In this document: piece after piece, positions 25,013 to 33,962 of the stretch
Layout: the number at the start of each line of letters is the position of its first letter
How positions within the stretch are numbered: the stretch's first letter is position 1
NCBI GenBank assembly: GCA_024695465.1
Contig: JAILID010000009.1
Coordinates: forward strand, 1-56,000
Length of the DNA: 56,000 nucleotides
Reading direction: 5' to 3'
Source: Lachnospiraceae bacterium
GTDB taxonomy: Bacteria > Bacillota > Clostridia > Lachnospirales > Lachnospiraceae
Translations under genes and position numbers: made by a program
Notes under the pieces: generated by a model
What the model was told of the DNA's origin: nothing
Databases searched by the model: none
Seen by the model: only the letters and a program-made list of their open reading frames with translations

Positions 25013-27673
25013 ATGGGAAAGGAACTTGCGAAGACCTACGACCCGAAGGGACTGGAAGACCGCCTCTATGAGAAATGGATGAAGGGCGGATATTTTCACG
25101 CGGAAGTGAATCCGGATAAGAAACCCTTCACAATTGTCATGCCGCCGCCGAACATCACGGGCCAGCTCCATATGGGACATGCGCTGGACAATACGCTGCA
25201 GGATATCCTGATCCGCTGGAAAAGGATGCAGGGTTTCGAAGCCCTCTGGCAGCCCGGAACCGATCACGCCGCGATCGCGACGGAGGTCAAGGTGACCGAG
25301 TATCTGCGGGAGCTGGGAATCGACAAGGAAACAATCGGCCGGGAAGAATTTCTTAAGTACTGCTGGGAATGGAGGAAGGAGTACGGCGGAAGGATCGTAA
25401 AGCAGCTCAGAAAGCTCGGGTCTTCCGCGGATTGGGAGCGGGAACGCTTTACCATGGATGAGGGATGCTCGGACGCCGTGCTTGAGGTTTTTGAGCGGCT
25501 TTATAAGAAGGGCTATATTTACAAGGGTTCCAAAATCGTCAACTGGTGCCCGGTGTGCGGGACCACGATCTCGGACGCCGAGGTGGAGCACGTTGACCAG
25601 GAAGGATTCTTCTGGCACATCAACTATCCGCTTGTCGATGAACCCGGCCGTTTTGTCGAGATCGCGACGACCCGCCCGGAGACCCTGCTCGGAGATACCG
25701 CCGTCGCGGTGAATCCGAAAGATGAGCGCTATAAGGATATCGTCGGGAAGATGCTGGAGCTTCCGCTTACGGACCGGCAGATTCCGGTCATTGCGGACGA
25801 ATATGTGGACATGGAGTTCGGGACGGGCTGCGTCAAGATCACCCCGGCTCACGACCCCAATGACTTTGAGGTCGGCCGCCGCCATAAGCTCGCGGAGATC
25901 AATATCCTGAATGACGACGGCACGATCAATGAACTGGGCGGAAAATACGCCGGTATGGACCGCTACGCCGCCCGGAAGGCGATGGTAGAGGATCTTGAAA
26001 AGCTTGGACTTCTGGTCAAAGTCGTCCCCCATACCCATGCGGTGGGAACCCACGACCGCTGCCATACGACGGTCGAGCCCATGATCAAACAGCAGTGGTT
26101 CGTCGCGATGGAGGAGATGGCGAAGCCGGCCATAGAAGCCCTGAAAAACGGGGAGCTTACCTTTGTGCCGGAGCGTTTTGACAAGATTTATCTTCACTGG
26201 CTGGAGAATATCCGGGATTGGTGCATCTCGCGCCAGCTCTGGTGGGGACATCGGATCCCGGCCTATTATTGCGGCGGCTGCAAGAAGACGATCATCTCGA
26301 AGAAAGCGCCGGCTGTCTGCCCGGATTGCGGGAGCGATCATCTGACGCAGGATCCGGACACGCTGGATACCTGGTTTTCTTCCGCCCTCTGGCCGTTTTC
26401 AACGCTGGGGTGGCCGGAGGAGACTCCTGAATACAAGTACTTTTATCCGACTGACGTCCTGGTGACCGGCTACGATATCATTTTCTTCTGGGTTATCCGC
26501 ATGGTCTTCTCCGGCCTTGAACAGACCGGGAAGAATCCTTTCCATCATGTCCTGATTCACGGCCTGGTCCGCGATTCCCAGGGCCGGAAGATGTCGAAGT
26601 CCCTGGGCAACGGCATCGATCCCCTTGAGGTTATCGATAAATACGGCGCGGACGCCTTGAGACTCACGCTGGTGACCGGAAACGCGCCGGGTAATGATAT
26701 GCGTTTCTATTGGGAACAGGTGGAAGCCAGCCGGAATTTTGCCAACAAGATCTGGAACGCGAGCCGTTTCATCATGATGAATCTGCCGGACGAGGGGATC
26801 ACGGAGCCTTTAAGAGTCGAGCTCCTGCCGGCTGACAAGTGGATCCTTTCCCGAATCAATACGGTGGCGAAGGAAGTTACGGAGAATATGGACCGTTACG
26901 AGCTCGGCATCGCCGTGCAGAAGATCCATGATTTCCTCTGGGACGAATTCTGCGACTGGTATATCGAGATCGTGAAGCTGCGCTTTTCGAACGCGCCCAA
27001 AGACGGCCCGGACAGCTCGGTGAACGCGGCCCACTGGACTTTAAGGACCGTGCTTACGGAAGCCCTTAAGCTTCTCCATCCCTTCATGCCCTTTATCACG
27101 GAGGAGATTTACTGCACGCTCCTTCCGGATGCGGAAACGATCATGACAGAGGACTGGCCGGTCTATAAAGAGGAACTGAACGATCCGAAGTCGGAAGCGT
27201 TAATCGGCAGTTTTATGGAACTGGTTCGGGGAGTCCGGAATATCCGCACGGAGATGAATGTCCCCGCAGGCACGAAGACCGATCTCTATCTGGTCGCCAA
27301 GGATGCTGACGGGGCGGCGGATCTTGCCGCCATGAAGGCCGCGATTCCGGGCATGGAGCGCATGCTCTTTGCCAAAAATGTGGAGATCCGGAGCGGCAAG
27401 GCCGGCATCGGGGACGATGCTGTCTCGGTGGTGCTTTCGAACGCGGCGGCCTATATTCCGCTGGAAGAGCTTGTCGACCGGGAGAAGGAGATCGCCCGCC
27501 TTGGCGCGGAGAGCGCCAGGATGGATCGGGAAATAGCCCGCGCTGAAGGAATGCTCCGCAATCCGAACTTTGTCAATAAGGCTCCCGCCGCCAAGGTGGA
27601 GGCTGAAAGGGCCAAGCTTGAAAAATACAAGGCGATGAAGCAGCAAATTGCAGAGCAGCTGCAAAGATATTGA
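25013..27673 (+). CDS. valS: Valyl-tRNA synthetase
   Basis: 886 aa from ATG 25013 (GGAAGGAAG upstream; the TTG extension to 24983 is unlikely). A class I synthetase: PPPNITGQLHMGHALDNT holds the HIGH-like signature near residue 45; the CP1 editing domain has TTRPETLLGDTAV and DPNDFEVG; KMSKSLGNG near 526 is the KMSKS loop; the anticodon-binding helical domain and a C-terminal coiled coil (about 815-886) typical of ValRS complete it. A zinc-ribbon-like Cys cluster (NWCPVCGT, CGGCKK, CPDCGS) is present. It charges tRNA-Val and edits misactivated Thr. Followed by a terminator. Confidence 0.98.
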   Translation: MGKELAKTYDPKGLEDRLYEKWMKGGYFHAEVNPDKKPFTIVMPPPNITGQLHMGHALDNTLQDILIRWKRMQGFEALWQPGTDHAAIATEVKVTEYLRELGIDKETIGREEFLKYCWEWRKEYGGRIVKQLRKLGSSADWERERFTMDEGCSDAVLEVFERLYKKGYIYKGSKIVNWCPVCGTTISDAEVEHVDQEGFFWHINYPLVDEPGRFVEIATTRPETLLGDTAVAVNPKDERYKDIVGKMLELPLTDRQIPVIADEYVDMEFGTGCVKITPAHDPNDFEVGRRHKLAEINILNDDGTINELGGKYAGMDRYAARKAMVEDLEKLGLLVKVVPHTHAVGTHDRCHTTVEPMIKQQWFVAMEEMAKPAIEALKNGELTFVPERFDKIYLHWLENIRDWCISRQLWWGHRIPAYYCGGCKKTIISKKAPAVCPDCGSDHLTQDPDTLDTWFSSALWPFSTLGWPEETPEYKYFYPTDVLVTGYDIIFFWVIRMVFSGLEQTGKNPFHHVLIHGLVRDSQGRKMSKSLGNGIDPLEVIDKYGADALRLTLVTGNAPGNDMRFYWEQVEASRNFANKIWNASRFIMMNLPDEGITEPLRVELLPADKWILSRINTVAKEVTENMDRYELGIAVQKIHDFLWDEFCDWYIEIVKLRFSNAPKDGPDSSVNAAHWTLRTVLTEALKLLHPFMPFITEEIYCTLLPDAETIMTEDWPVYKEELNDPKSEALIGSFMELVRGVRNIRTEMNVPAGTKTDLYLVAKDADGAADLAAMKAAIPGMERMLFAKNVEIRSGKAGIGDDAVSVVLSNAAAYIPLEELVDREKEIARLGAESARMDREIARAEGMLRNPNFVNKAPAAKVEAERAKLEKYKAMKQQIAEQLQRY

Positions 27674-27680
27674 TAAGGGG

Positions 27681-27712
27681 GAGCTGCCGCATTTTTGTGC
27701 GGCAGCTCTTTT
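27681..27712 (+). terminator. Terminator between valS and folC
   Basis: GAGCTGCCGC (27681-27690) pairs perfectly with GCGGCAGCTC (27699-27708) around ATTTTTGT, followed by TTTT. folC starts only 13 bases later, so it either has its own upstream promoter within valS or depends on read-through. Confidence 0.75.
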
Positions 27713-27724
27713 AAGGATAGTTCA

Positions 27725-29101
27725 ATGAGCGCATATATGGAAGCGTGCTCCTGTATAGAGGGGCTGGTTAGATTCACAAAAAAACATTCGCATGCCCAGA
27801 CAAGAAAAGCGCTTGGACTTCTGGGGGATCCCGACCGGGCATTTAAGATTATTCACGTCGCGGGGACGAACGGCAAGGGCTCCGTGTGTTCTTTTCTGGA
27901 TTCGATCCTGCGGGAAGCCGGCTATCGGACCGGGCTTTTCACCTCGCCGCATCTCGTTGAGATGCGGGAACGTTTCCGCATTGACGGTGAAATCGTTTCG
28001 GAAGAAAGCTTTCTTACGGCGTTTTACGAGGTCCGGGAGCGGCTTGCCGGACTTGAGGAGCATCCTTCTTATTTTGAGTTCCTCTATCTTATGGGAACCT
28101 GGCTTTTTCGGAAAGCGGGCGTTAAGATCGCCGTCGTGGAAACCGGGCTCGGCGGGCGTCTGGATGCGACGAATACGGTAGAGGAGCCGCTTATGGAGGT
28201 GATCACGTCCATAAGCTTTGACCATATGCAGTATCTGGGGAATACCCTGGGTCTCATCGCGGAGGAAAAAGCGGGGATCATAAAGGAGGGGGCGCCGCTC
28301 GTCTTTCTGGCAGCCAGACGGGAAGCGGCGGCAGCGGTCATAGAACGGGCGCTTAAGCTTCGGGCCCGGGCGCAGGCTTTGGTCCCTCCTTCCGCCGATC
28401 CGGAAATCCCTTCGATGCTGACGGCAGACGGAATTCCTTTTTCAAATTATAAAATTTTAAAGAACTTTGACGGGCGCATTGATTTTTTGATGTCCTCAAG
28501 TTATGATGGAACAGGTTCGGAGCTATTTCGAATCAGGCATACGGCGCCCTATCAGGCGGAAAATGCAGCCCTTGCCTGTCTTGCGGCAAAAACGCTTGAA
28601 AAGGAAGGACTTGCGATTCCGGAGAACGCGATCCTCAAAGGACTTTACGAAGCCCGGTGGGAAGGACGGATGGAAGAGGTTCTTCCCGGCGTCTTCATGG
28701 ATGGGGCCCACAACGCCGATGGGATCGCGCGTTTTCTTGAGGCTGCGGAAACGCTTCTTAAAGGGCGCGGAGCCATGCTTGTTTTCGCCGCGGCGGCTGA
28801 TAAAGATTACGGCGAGATGATTCGGGAAATCTGCGAGAGGCTTCCTCTGACCGGGGTCGTCACGACGGAGATTCCGGGCAGCAGAAGCGAGTCTGCTTTT
28901 CATTTTGCAAAGCTCTTTCGGGATTTCGGACTTCGAAATGTTGTTTCGATTGCGGATGCGGAAAAAGCTTTTCAATACGCCCTGCGGGAGAAAGGAAACG
29001 AGACGCTGTTAATATGCGGAAGTCTCTATCTTATCGGCTTTTATAAGGGACTGCTTAATGAAAAGCCGCTGTTTGGAACGGAGCAAAAGGGGAAAGAATG
29101 A
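27725..29101 (+). CDS. folC: Bifunctional folylpolyglutamate synthase/dihydrofolate synthase
   Basis: 458 aa from ATG 27725 (AAGGA at 27713-27717; the upstream frame runs through the terminator). Mur-ligase-type fold with P-loop GTNGKGS (47-53), the substrate loop LFTSPHLVEMRERFRIDG, ETGLGGRLDATN as the Mg/ATP motif, SFDHMQYLGNTLGLIAEEKAGIIK-type sequence, and the C-terminal domain with MDGAHNADG. It adds glutamate residues to folates and/or makes dihydrofolate from dihydropteroate in the cytoplasm. Its TGA overlaps the ATG of a 51-aa gene (ATGA at 29098-29101), the start of a chain of overlapping genes that runs to whiA. Confidence 0.95.
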   Translation: MSAYMEACSCIEGLVRFTKKHSHAQTRKALGLLGDPDRAFKIIHVAGTNGKGSVCSFLDSILREAGYRTGLFTSPHLVEMRERFRIDGEIVSEESFLTAFYEVRERLAGLEEHPSYFEFLYLMGTWLFRKAGVKIAVVETGLGGRLDATNTVEEPLMEVITSISFDHMQYLGNTLGLIAEEKAGIIKEGAPLVFLAARREAAAAVIERALKLRARAQALVPPSADPEIPSMLTADGIPFSNYKILKNFDGRIDFLMSSSYDGTGSELFRIRHTAPYQAENAALACLAAKTLEKEGLAIPENAILKGLYEARWEGRMEEVLPGVFMDGAHNADGIARFLEAAETLLKGRGAMLVFAAAADKDYGEMIREICERLPLTGVVTTEIPGSRSESAFHFAKLFRDFGLRNVVSIADAEKAFQYALREKGNETLLICGSLYLIGFYKGLLNEKPLFGTEQKGKE

Positions 29102-29253
29102 TTAATTTTGAAGAAGAACTTAAGAAATACAAACCGAGCCTTGACGTAAATGAAGCGGAAGGAGCAATTTATTCCAGAGACATTACGGATGTGATCGATA
29201 TCATAAAAGACATGCTCGATGAGTCAAAAGATGTAAAGGGGACGAATCGATGA
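29098..29253 (+). CDS. Conserved-looking 51-aa acidic protein, function unknown
   Basis: 51 aa, M-INFEEELKKYKPSLDVNEAE at the N-terminus and ending in KGTNR, strongly charged and predicted helical. Evidence that it is real: GGGGAAAG is placed as its ribosome site inside the end of folC, its ATG overlaps the folC stop as ATGA, and its own TGA overlaps the ATG of the next gene in the same way (ATGA, 29250-29253). It therefore sits translationally coupled between two real genes with no spare base. No TM segment or Cys motif. I do not recognise a family. Confidence 0.7.
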   Translation: MINFEEELKKYKPSLDVNEAEGAIYSRDITDVIDIIKDMLDESKDVKGTNR

Positions 29254-30821
29254 GGTGTATGTACTGCGGGGCGGAGCTTGCCGAATCCGCCTACTGCCCT
29301 TCCTGCGGGCGGGATATTTCCGTACAGAGGCAGGCCATTGTCCTTTCGGGACTTTACTACAATCAGGGACTTGAGAAAGCGGAAGTGAGGGATCTGACCG
29401 GAGCGATCGCGATGCTGCGCAGGAGCCTGAAGTTCAATAAGGAAAATGTGGAGGCGAGGAATCTTCTCGGGCTCGTCTATTTCGAGACGGGTGAAGTCGT
29501 GGCCGCCTTGTCGGAATGGGTTATTTCCAAAAGCGTAAAGCCGGAGAAGAATCCCGCGGTCCGCTATATGGACAATCTGCAGCGGGATGGGGCGAGGCTG
29601 GACGTTATGACCCATACGATCCAGAAATTCAATAACGCGCTGGCCAACTGCCGCAGCGGAAATGAAGATGTGGCCGAAATCCAGCTCAAGAAGCTGCTTT
29701 CCCAGAATCCCAGATATATAAAGGCCTGCCATCTGCTGGCCCTTCTCTATATAAAAAAGAAAGAGTACGAAAAAGCAAGAAAGCTTCTCAAGAAAGCCAT
29801 CCGGGTGGACCGGACCAACACGACGACCCTGCGCTATCTGAGGGAGGTCGATACGGAAACAGGCGTGGCGACCAAGCTGGAAACGCATTTTTCCTTTTTC
29901 CGTTCAAGCGGAGGGGATTCGAGGGCGGACGAAACAGAGAGCGTCCGGAAGGAGAAGGCTTCCCTTCCGATTCGGGAGACGCCGTTCGCGGTCACCGTTT
30001 TCAGCATGCTGGCCGGTTTTCTGATCGGCGCTTCCGCCATCTGGTTCCTCTTTGTGCCGGTTAAGACCGCTCTGGTGCAGCAGGAGGCAAACCGGAGAGT
30101 TATTGAGTATTCGACGGACATGGCTTCGGCGGAAGAGGAGCTCCAGCAGATGACCTCGGAGATTAAAACATCAAGGGAAGCCATGGAGACGGTCAACGAT
30201 CAGATTGCCGCCTACGAGCAGAAAGCATCCGCGTATGAGAATCTTGCCAAAGCGGTCAACGCTTACAACAACAATCAGTTTGACCAGGCGGTCAACGCCA
30301 TTCAGGCCGTGGACACCTCCCAGCTTTCTCTGGAAGCCCAGGCCATCTATGACAGCCTGGGGGGCCTTACGGTTCAGGTTATGTTCCAGAATTTCCGCTC
30401 GGAAGGCATGGCCGCCTACAACAGCGGAGATTATGAGAAGGCGATAACCCTGCTCGAAAAGGCGAAAGTGATATCAGGAGAGGACTATGACGTTCTCCTC
30501 TATCTTGGACACGCCTACCGGATGTCGGGAGATACGGCTGAAGCGGATCTGAACTATAAACGAATCCTCACCCTCTGGCCGGATACCAACCGTTCCAAAG
30601 TCGCGGTAGATTATATCACGGATTATTCGGGCCTGAATGTAGGAACAGCTTCCGGCGCGTCCAATACTGCCGGCGGGACGGCTTCTGCCGGGACATCCGC
30701 TGCCGGCGGAGGGACGGCCTCTGCCGGCGGTTCATCTTCCGGAAACGCCGGAGGAGCGGCCGGCAATACGTCCGCCGGAAACGCCGGCAGAGAGACAGAC
30801 GGTGAGAACAATGGTCAGTGA
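29250..30821 (+). CDS. Zinc-ribbon, TPR-repeat membrane protein
   Basis: 523 aa. A short zinc ribbon at the N-terminus (Cys3, Cys6, Cys16, Cys19) is followed by TPR-like helices (about 28-215; NQGLEKAEVRDLTGAIAMLRRSL and ARKLLKKAIRVDRTN are typical). One TM helix lies at about 248-270. A coiled coil (about 275-335) and a second TPR set on the far side (NNNQFDQAVNAIQAVD, AYNSGDYEKAITLLEKA, VLLYLGHAYRMSGDTAEADLNYKRIL) follow, then a low-complexity Ala/Gly/Ser/Thr tail. TPRs on both sides of one membrane span suggest a scaffold. It overlaps murB by 11 bases, tying it to peptidoglycan synthesis; function otherwise unknown. Confidence 0.75.
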   Translation: MRCMYCGAELAESAYCPSCGRDISVQRQAIVLSGLYYNQGLEKAEVRDLTGAIAMLRRSLKFNKENVEARNLLGLVYFETGEVVAALSEWVISKSVKPEKNPAVRYMDNLQRDGARLDVMTHTIQKFNNALANCRSGNEDVAEIQLKKLLSQNPRYIKACHLLALLYIKKKEYEKARKLLKKAIRVDRTNTTTLRYLREVDTETGVATKLETHFSFFRSSGGDSRADETESVRKEKASLPIRETPFAVTVFSMLAGFLIGASAIWFLFVPVKTALVQQEANRRVIEYSTDMASAEEELQQMTSEIKTSREAMETVNDQIAAYEQKASAYENLAKAVNAYNNNQFDQAVNAIQAVDTSQLSLEAQAIYDSLGGLTVQVMFQNFRSEGMAAYNSGDYEKAITLLEKAKVISGEDYDVLLYLGHAYRMSGDTAEADLNYKRILTLWPDTNRSKVAVDYITDYSGLNVGTASGASNTAGGTASAGTSAAGGGTASAGGSSSGNAGGAAGNTSAGNAGRETDGENNGQ

Positions 30822-31764
30822 GAAGACGATGCAGGCGCTTGGCGCTCTGCTTGGGCAGGAAAACGTAATGACGGATGAGCCGCTTGCCCGGCATACGTCG
30901 TTTCGGATAGGAGGGCCGGCGGATCTCTTTCTCACTCCGGAGGATGAAGAAGCGCTGGCCGGATCGCTGGAGTGTCTGAAGGCTGCCGGGATCCCTTGCT
31001 TCATTATGGGAAACGGGACGAATCTTCTTGTGTCGGACGAAGGATTCAGGGGCGCCGTCATTCAGATTGGAAAGAGCATGGGCAGGATCGAGGCCGGAGA
31101 AAACGGCCTCATAGCCGGAGCCGGAGCGCTGCTCTCCCGTATTGCCGCCGCCGCGCTTTCGCAGTCTCTTTCAGGATTTGAGTTCGCGGGAGGAATCCCG
31201 GGTTCTCTCGGAGGAGCCTGCATCATGAACGCCGGAGCTTACGGCGGAGAGATGAAAGACGTCCTTGAAAGGGTTCGCGTCCTGACAAAGGAAGGGGAGG
31301 TGAAGGAGCTTTCCAGGGGGGAATTTTCTCTGGGTTACCGCTCTTCTTCCTTCATGAAAAATGAAGAAATCGTTCTTGGCGCGGATATCCGTCTTCATGA
31401 GGGGAGCCGGGAGCTTATAGCGGCCGGGATGGAGGAGCTCAGGAAAAGAAGAGCGGAAAAGCAGCCGATTGAACTCCCCAGCGCGGGAAGCACTTTTAAG
31501 CGGCCGAAAGGTTATTTTGCCGGGAAGCTTATCATGGATTCCGGGCTGAGAGGGGCCCGCGTCGGCGGCGCGATGGTTTCCGAAAAGCACTGCGGCTTTG
31601 TGGTCAACGTAAAGGACGCGTCAGCTGAAGATGTTCTGCAGCTTATCATGAAGGTGCAGAAAAGAGTTTGGGAGACATTTGGCGTACAGCTGGAGCCTGA
31701 GGTGAGATTTCTTGGAGAGTTTCACAGCTTTCTGCCTGAAGGAGGCAAGCCATGCGTTTTGTGA
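30811..31764 (+). CDS. murB: UDP-N-acetylenolpyruvoylglucosamine reductase
   Basis: 317 aa from ATG 30811 (GTG at 30802 is the alternative). FAD-binding PCMH-type domain with RHTSFRIGGPADL, MGNGTNLLVSDEGFRG and GIPGSLGGACIMNAGAYGGEM; the second domain has YRSSSF and the proton-donor Ser in SAGSTFKRP, and Glu in LEPEVRFLG. It reduces UDP-GlcNAc-enolpyruvate to UDP-MurNAc with NADPH, the second step of peptidoglycan precursor synthesis. Its end overlaps rapZ by 13 bases; murB-rapZ-whiA adjacency is common in Clostridia. Confidence 0.97.
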   Translation: MVSEKTMQALGALLGQENVMTDEPLARHTSFRIGGPADLFLTPEDEEALAGSLECLKAAGIPCFIMGNGTNLLVSDEGFRGAVIQIGKSMGRIEAGENGLIAGAGALLSRIAAAALSQSLSGFEFAGGIPGSLGGACIMNAGAYGGEMKDVLERVRVLTKEGEVKELSRGEFSLGYRSSSFMKNEEIVLGADIRLHEGSRELIAAGMEELRKRRAEKQPIELPSAGSTFKRPKGYFAGKLIMDSGLRGARVGGAMVSEKHCGFVVNVKDASAEDVLQLIMKVQKRVWETFGVQLEPEVRFLGEFHSFLPEGGKPCVL

Positions 31765-32654
31765 TCGTTACGGGAATGTCCGGATCGGGAAAGATCACGG
31801 CGCTCCGCTTCCTTGAGGACGCTGGCTACTATTGCGTAGACAATCTGCCTCTTCCCCTTATTATCCCGTTTGCCCAGCTGTCTGTCGACGGAAGATCTTC
31901 GGAGCTTTCCAAAATTGCGGTCGGGATAGACGTCAGAAGCGGGGCGCTGAGCTTTGACCACGCGGAAGAGATGCTTGGCGAGCTTGAAAAGATTGGGATA
32001 AAACCGGATATTATCTATATGGACGCCTCCGACGAGGTGCTGGTGGCTCGTTACAAGGAGACCCGGAGGGCGCATCCGATTGCCGGCCCGGACGGCAAGG
32101 TCATCGACGGGATCCACCTTGAAAGGGAAAAGACCGCATTTCTGCGAAAGAGAGCGGATTATATATTTGATACTTCGCAGCTTCTGACCCGGGAATTAAA
32201 GGCGGAAATCGACCGGATCTTCAGAGAGGGAAAGGATTTTAAGAATATCTATATAACGATCCGTTCCTTCGGATTCAAATACGGCCTTCCGTCGGATTCG
32301 GATCTGGTCTTCGATGTGCGTTTCCTGAAGAATCCTTATTACGACATCAATCTGAGGCCGCTTACGGGGAAGGATCCTGAAATCCGGGAATTCGTGGAGG
32401 CGTGTCCGGAAAGCGGCGTCTTTCTTGACAAGCTGGAAGATATGCTGACCTTTCTGATTCCGAATTATATTACGGAAGGGAAAAACCAGCTGGTCGTCTC
32501 GATCGGCTGTACCGGAGGAAGGCACAGGTCGGTTGCTCTGTCTGAAGCCATCTGCGAGAGGCTTCGAAGCAAGACGGAATATGGGATCCGGATAGAGCAC
32601 CGGGATATGGATCGGGATCTAGCGCGTAAGAGCGGGGCTTATAGGAGAGAATAA
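31752..32654 (+). CDS. rapZ: RapZ/YvcJ nucleotide-binding protein
   Basis: 300 aa with GGAGG just before ATG 31752. The N-terminal kinase-like domain begins MRFVIVTGMSGSGKITALRF. Family members have GMSGAGKS(T), so the Ser that normally follows the P-loop Lys (residue 15) is Ile here (ATC in place of AGC/TCN), with Thr next to it. The Walker B/second nucleotide region and the C-terminal RNA/metabolite-binding domain (SFGFKYGLPSDSDLVFDVRFL, IGCTGGRHRSVALSE, HRDM) are intact. In E. coli RapZ senses GlcN6P and directs small-RNA decay; in B. subtilis YvcJ binds and hydrolyses GTP. whiA follows with a 1-base overlap. Confidence 0.95.
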   Translation: MRFVIVTGMSGSGKITALRFLEDAGYYCVDNLPLPLIIPFAQLSVDGRSSELSKIAVGIDVRSGALSFDHAEEMLGELEKIGIKPDIIYMDASDEVLVARYKETRRAHPIAGPDGKVIDGIHLEREKTAFLRKRADYIFDTSQLLTRELKAEIDRIFREGKDFKNIYITIRSFGFKYGLPSDSDLVFDVRFLKNPYYDINLRPLTGKDPEIREFVEACPESGVFLDKLEDMLTFLIPNYITEGKNQLVVSIGCTGGRHRSVALSEAICERLRSKTEYGIRIEHRDMDRDLARKSGAYRRE

Positions 32655-33538
32655 TGTCCTTTTCTTCTGATGTAAAGGATGAGCTTTGCGGCGTTATGCC
32701 TCCGGACCGTACCGGCTGTCTTGCCGAGATCGCCGGCCTGATCGGCCTGATCGGCGGGGAAATGCAGGACAGAGAATGCGGAATACGGACGGATAATGAA
32801 AAAATACAAAGAAAATTCTTTACTTTACTAAAAAAAGCATTTAATATAAAGCATTGTAGAACGGAAACAGATGGAGATTCAAGGCATCGGATCTTTAAGG
32901 TCTCCGCGGATGAAAACTGTTTTTCCGGAATGGCGGCGCTGCTGGAAGACCGGGAGCTCTGCGAGACGGAAAGGGCTAAGCGGGCTTTCTTAAGAGGCGC
33001 TTTTCTGGGAGCGGGTTCCCTCTCGGATCCGAATAAATATTACCATCTGGAAATCGTGTGTCCGAACGAAGCCTTTGCCGCCCGGGTAAGGGAGGCTATG
33101 GACAGGCTTTCCCTGCCTGCAAGAATCGTAAAGAGAAAGGAAAGCTACGTCGTATATATGAAGGAAGCCGATGAGATCGGGCTTACCCTGGGCCTCATGG
33201 GAGCGGGCGGCGCTTTCATGAAGATGGAGAATACGAAGATCCTGAGAGAGATGAGGGGCAGCGTGAACCGCCAGGTGAATTGCGAGACCGCGAACCTTCG
33301 GAAAACGGTTCTGACTTCTCTTCGGCAATGCCGGGATGTGGAATATATACGGGACCACGGAGGATTCGGGAACCTGAAGCCGCAGCTGGTTCGAATGGCG
33401 GAAGCGAGGCTTTTATATCCGGAAGCAAGTCTTTGGGAGCTTGGAAAGATGATGGATCCGCCGATTGGAAAATCAGGCGTGAATCACAGATTCGCGAAGC
33501 TGCATGAGATAGCTGAATCGAGAAGACTTGGCGGATGA
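32654..33538 (+). CDS. whiA: WhiA sporulation/division regulator
   Basis: 294 aa; TAATG overlap with rapZ and AGGAGAGA upstream. The N-terminal half is a LAGLIDADG homing-endonuclease-like fold with RAFLRGAFLGAGSLSDPNKYYHLEI, and the C-terminal part is a helix-turn-helix with EASLWELGKMMDPPIGKSGVNHRFAKLHEIA. WhiA binds DNA and affects cell division and, in B. subtilis, chromosome segregation and metabolism. The yvcK/glmR gene that commonly lies between rapZ and whiA in Bacilli and many Clostridia is absent here. Confidence 0.95.
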   Translation: MSFSSDVKDELCGVMPPDRTGCLAEIAGLIGLIGGEMQDRECGIRTDNEKIQRKFFTLLKKAFNIKHCRTETDGDSRHRIFKVSADENCFSGMAALLEDRELCETERAKRAFLRGAFLGAGSLSDPNKYYHLEIVCPNEAFAARVREAMDRLSLPARIVKRKESYVVYMKEADEIGLTLGLMGAGGAFMKMENTKILREMRGSVNRQVNCETANLRKTVLTSLRQCRDVEYIRDHGGFGNLKPQLVRMAEARLLYPEASLWELGKMMDPPIGKSGVNHRFAKLHEIAESRRLGG

Positions 33539-33689
33539 AACTCTGTTTTTCTTCTGAGAAGATGACCTGGTTAACGGCAGTAAATGCAGACAAATCCTGA
33601 TAGGGTTAAAATGGGGCTGTGAAAAGCCGCATAAATAAGGATATGCCGCGGTAAAGCCGCGTCATACGATATAATATAGGAGGCATGGT

Positions 33690-33947
33690 ATGCTCAAAAA
33701 GGACGTTATTATTCTTGTTGACGGCGGCGCTGAGACGAGGCCGGTCGCGCTTTTGGTGCAGGTGGCGAGCCAGTTCAGAAGCGATATCTATCTTGAAACT
33801 GGAAACTGCCGTGTAAATGCCAAGAGCATCATGGGAATGATGACTATGGGGCTGGATCCCGGGGAGGAAGTTACGATTTCCGTCAACGGGGAGGATGAAG
33901 AAGAAGCTATGGCACAGCTTCAGGCTTATCTTACGAAGGCGGAATGA
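33690..33947 (+). CDS. Crh-like HPr-family protein lacking the phospho-His
   Basis: 85 aa, HPr length and fold, with AGGAGG before the ATG. At the active-site position HPr has GLHARP with His15; here it is GAETRP with Glu15, so phosphoenolpyruvate-dependent phosphotransfer is not possible. Ser46, in NAKSIMGMMTMG, is kept, so HPr-kinase phosphorylation and CcpA co-repression remain possible. B. subtilis Crh has Gln15, and its gene likewise follows yvcJ-yvcK-whiA. By position and residues this is a Crh-type catabolite-repression protein rather than a PTS carrier. A 151-base gap separates it from whiA, possibly holding its own promoter. Confidence 0.88.
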   Translation: MLKKDVIILVDGGAETRPVALLVQVASQFRSDIYLETGNCRVNAKSIMGMMTMGLDPGEEVTISVNGEDEEEAMAQLQAYLTKAE

Positions 33948-33962
33948 TTTAAGCGCTTACGC

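Noticed and set aside
24842-26341. Long minus-strand reading frame opposite valS (499 codons)
   Set aside because: Shadow of valS; no motif and no start signal.
32654-33538. WhiA as a LAGLIDADG homing endonuclease
   Set aside because: The fold is shared, but the C-terminal WhiA HTH and the rapZ linkage identify it as WhiA.
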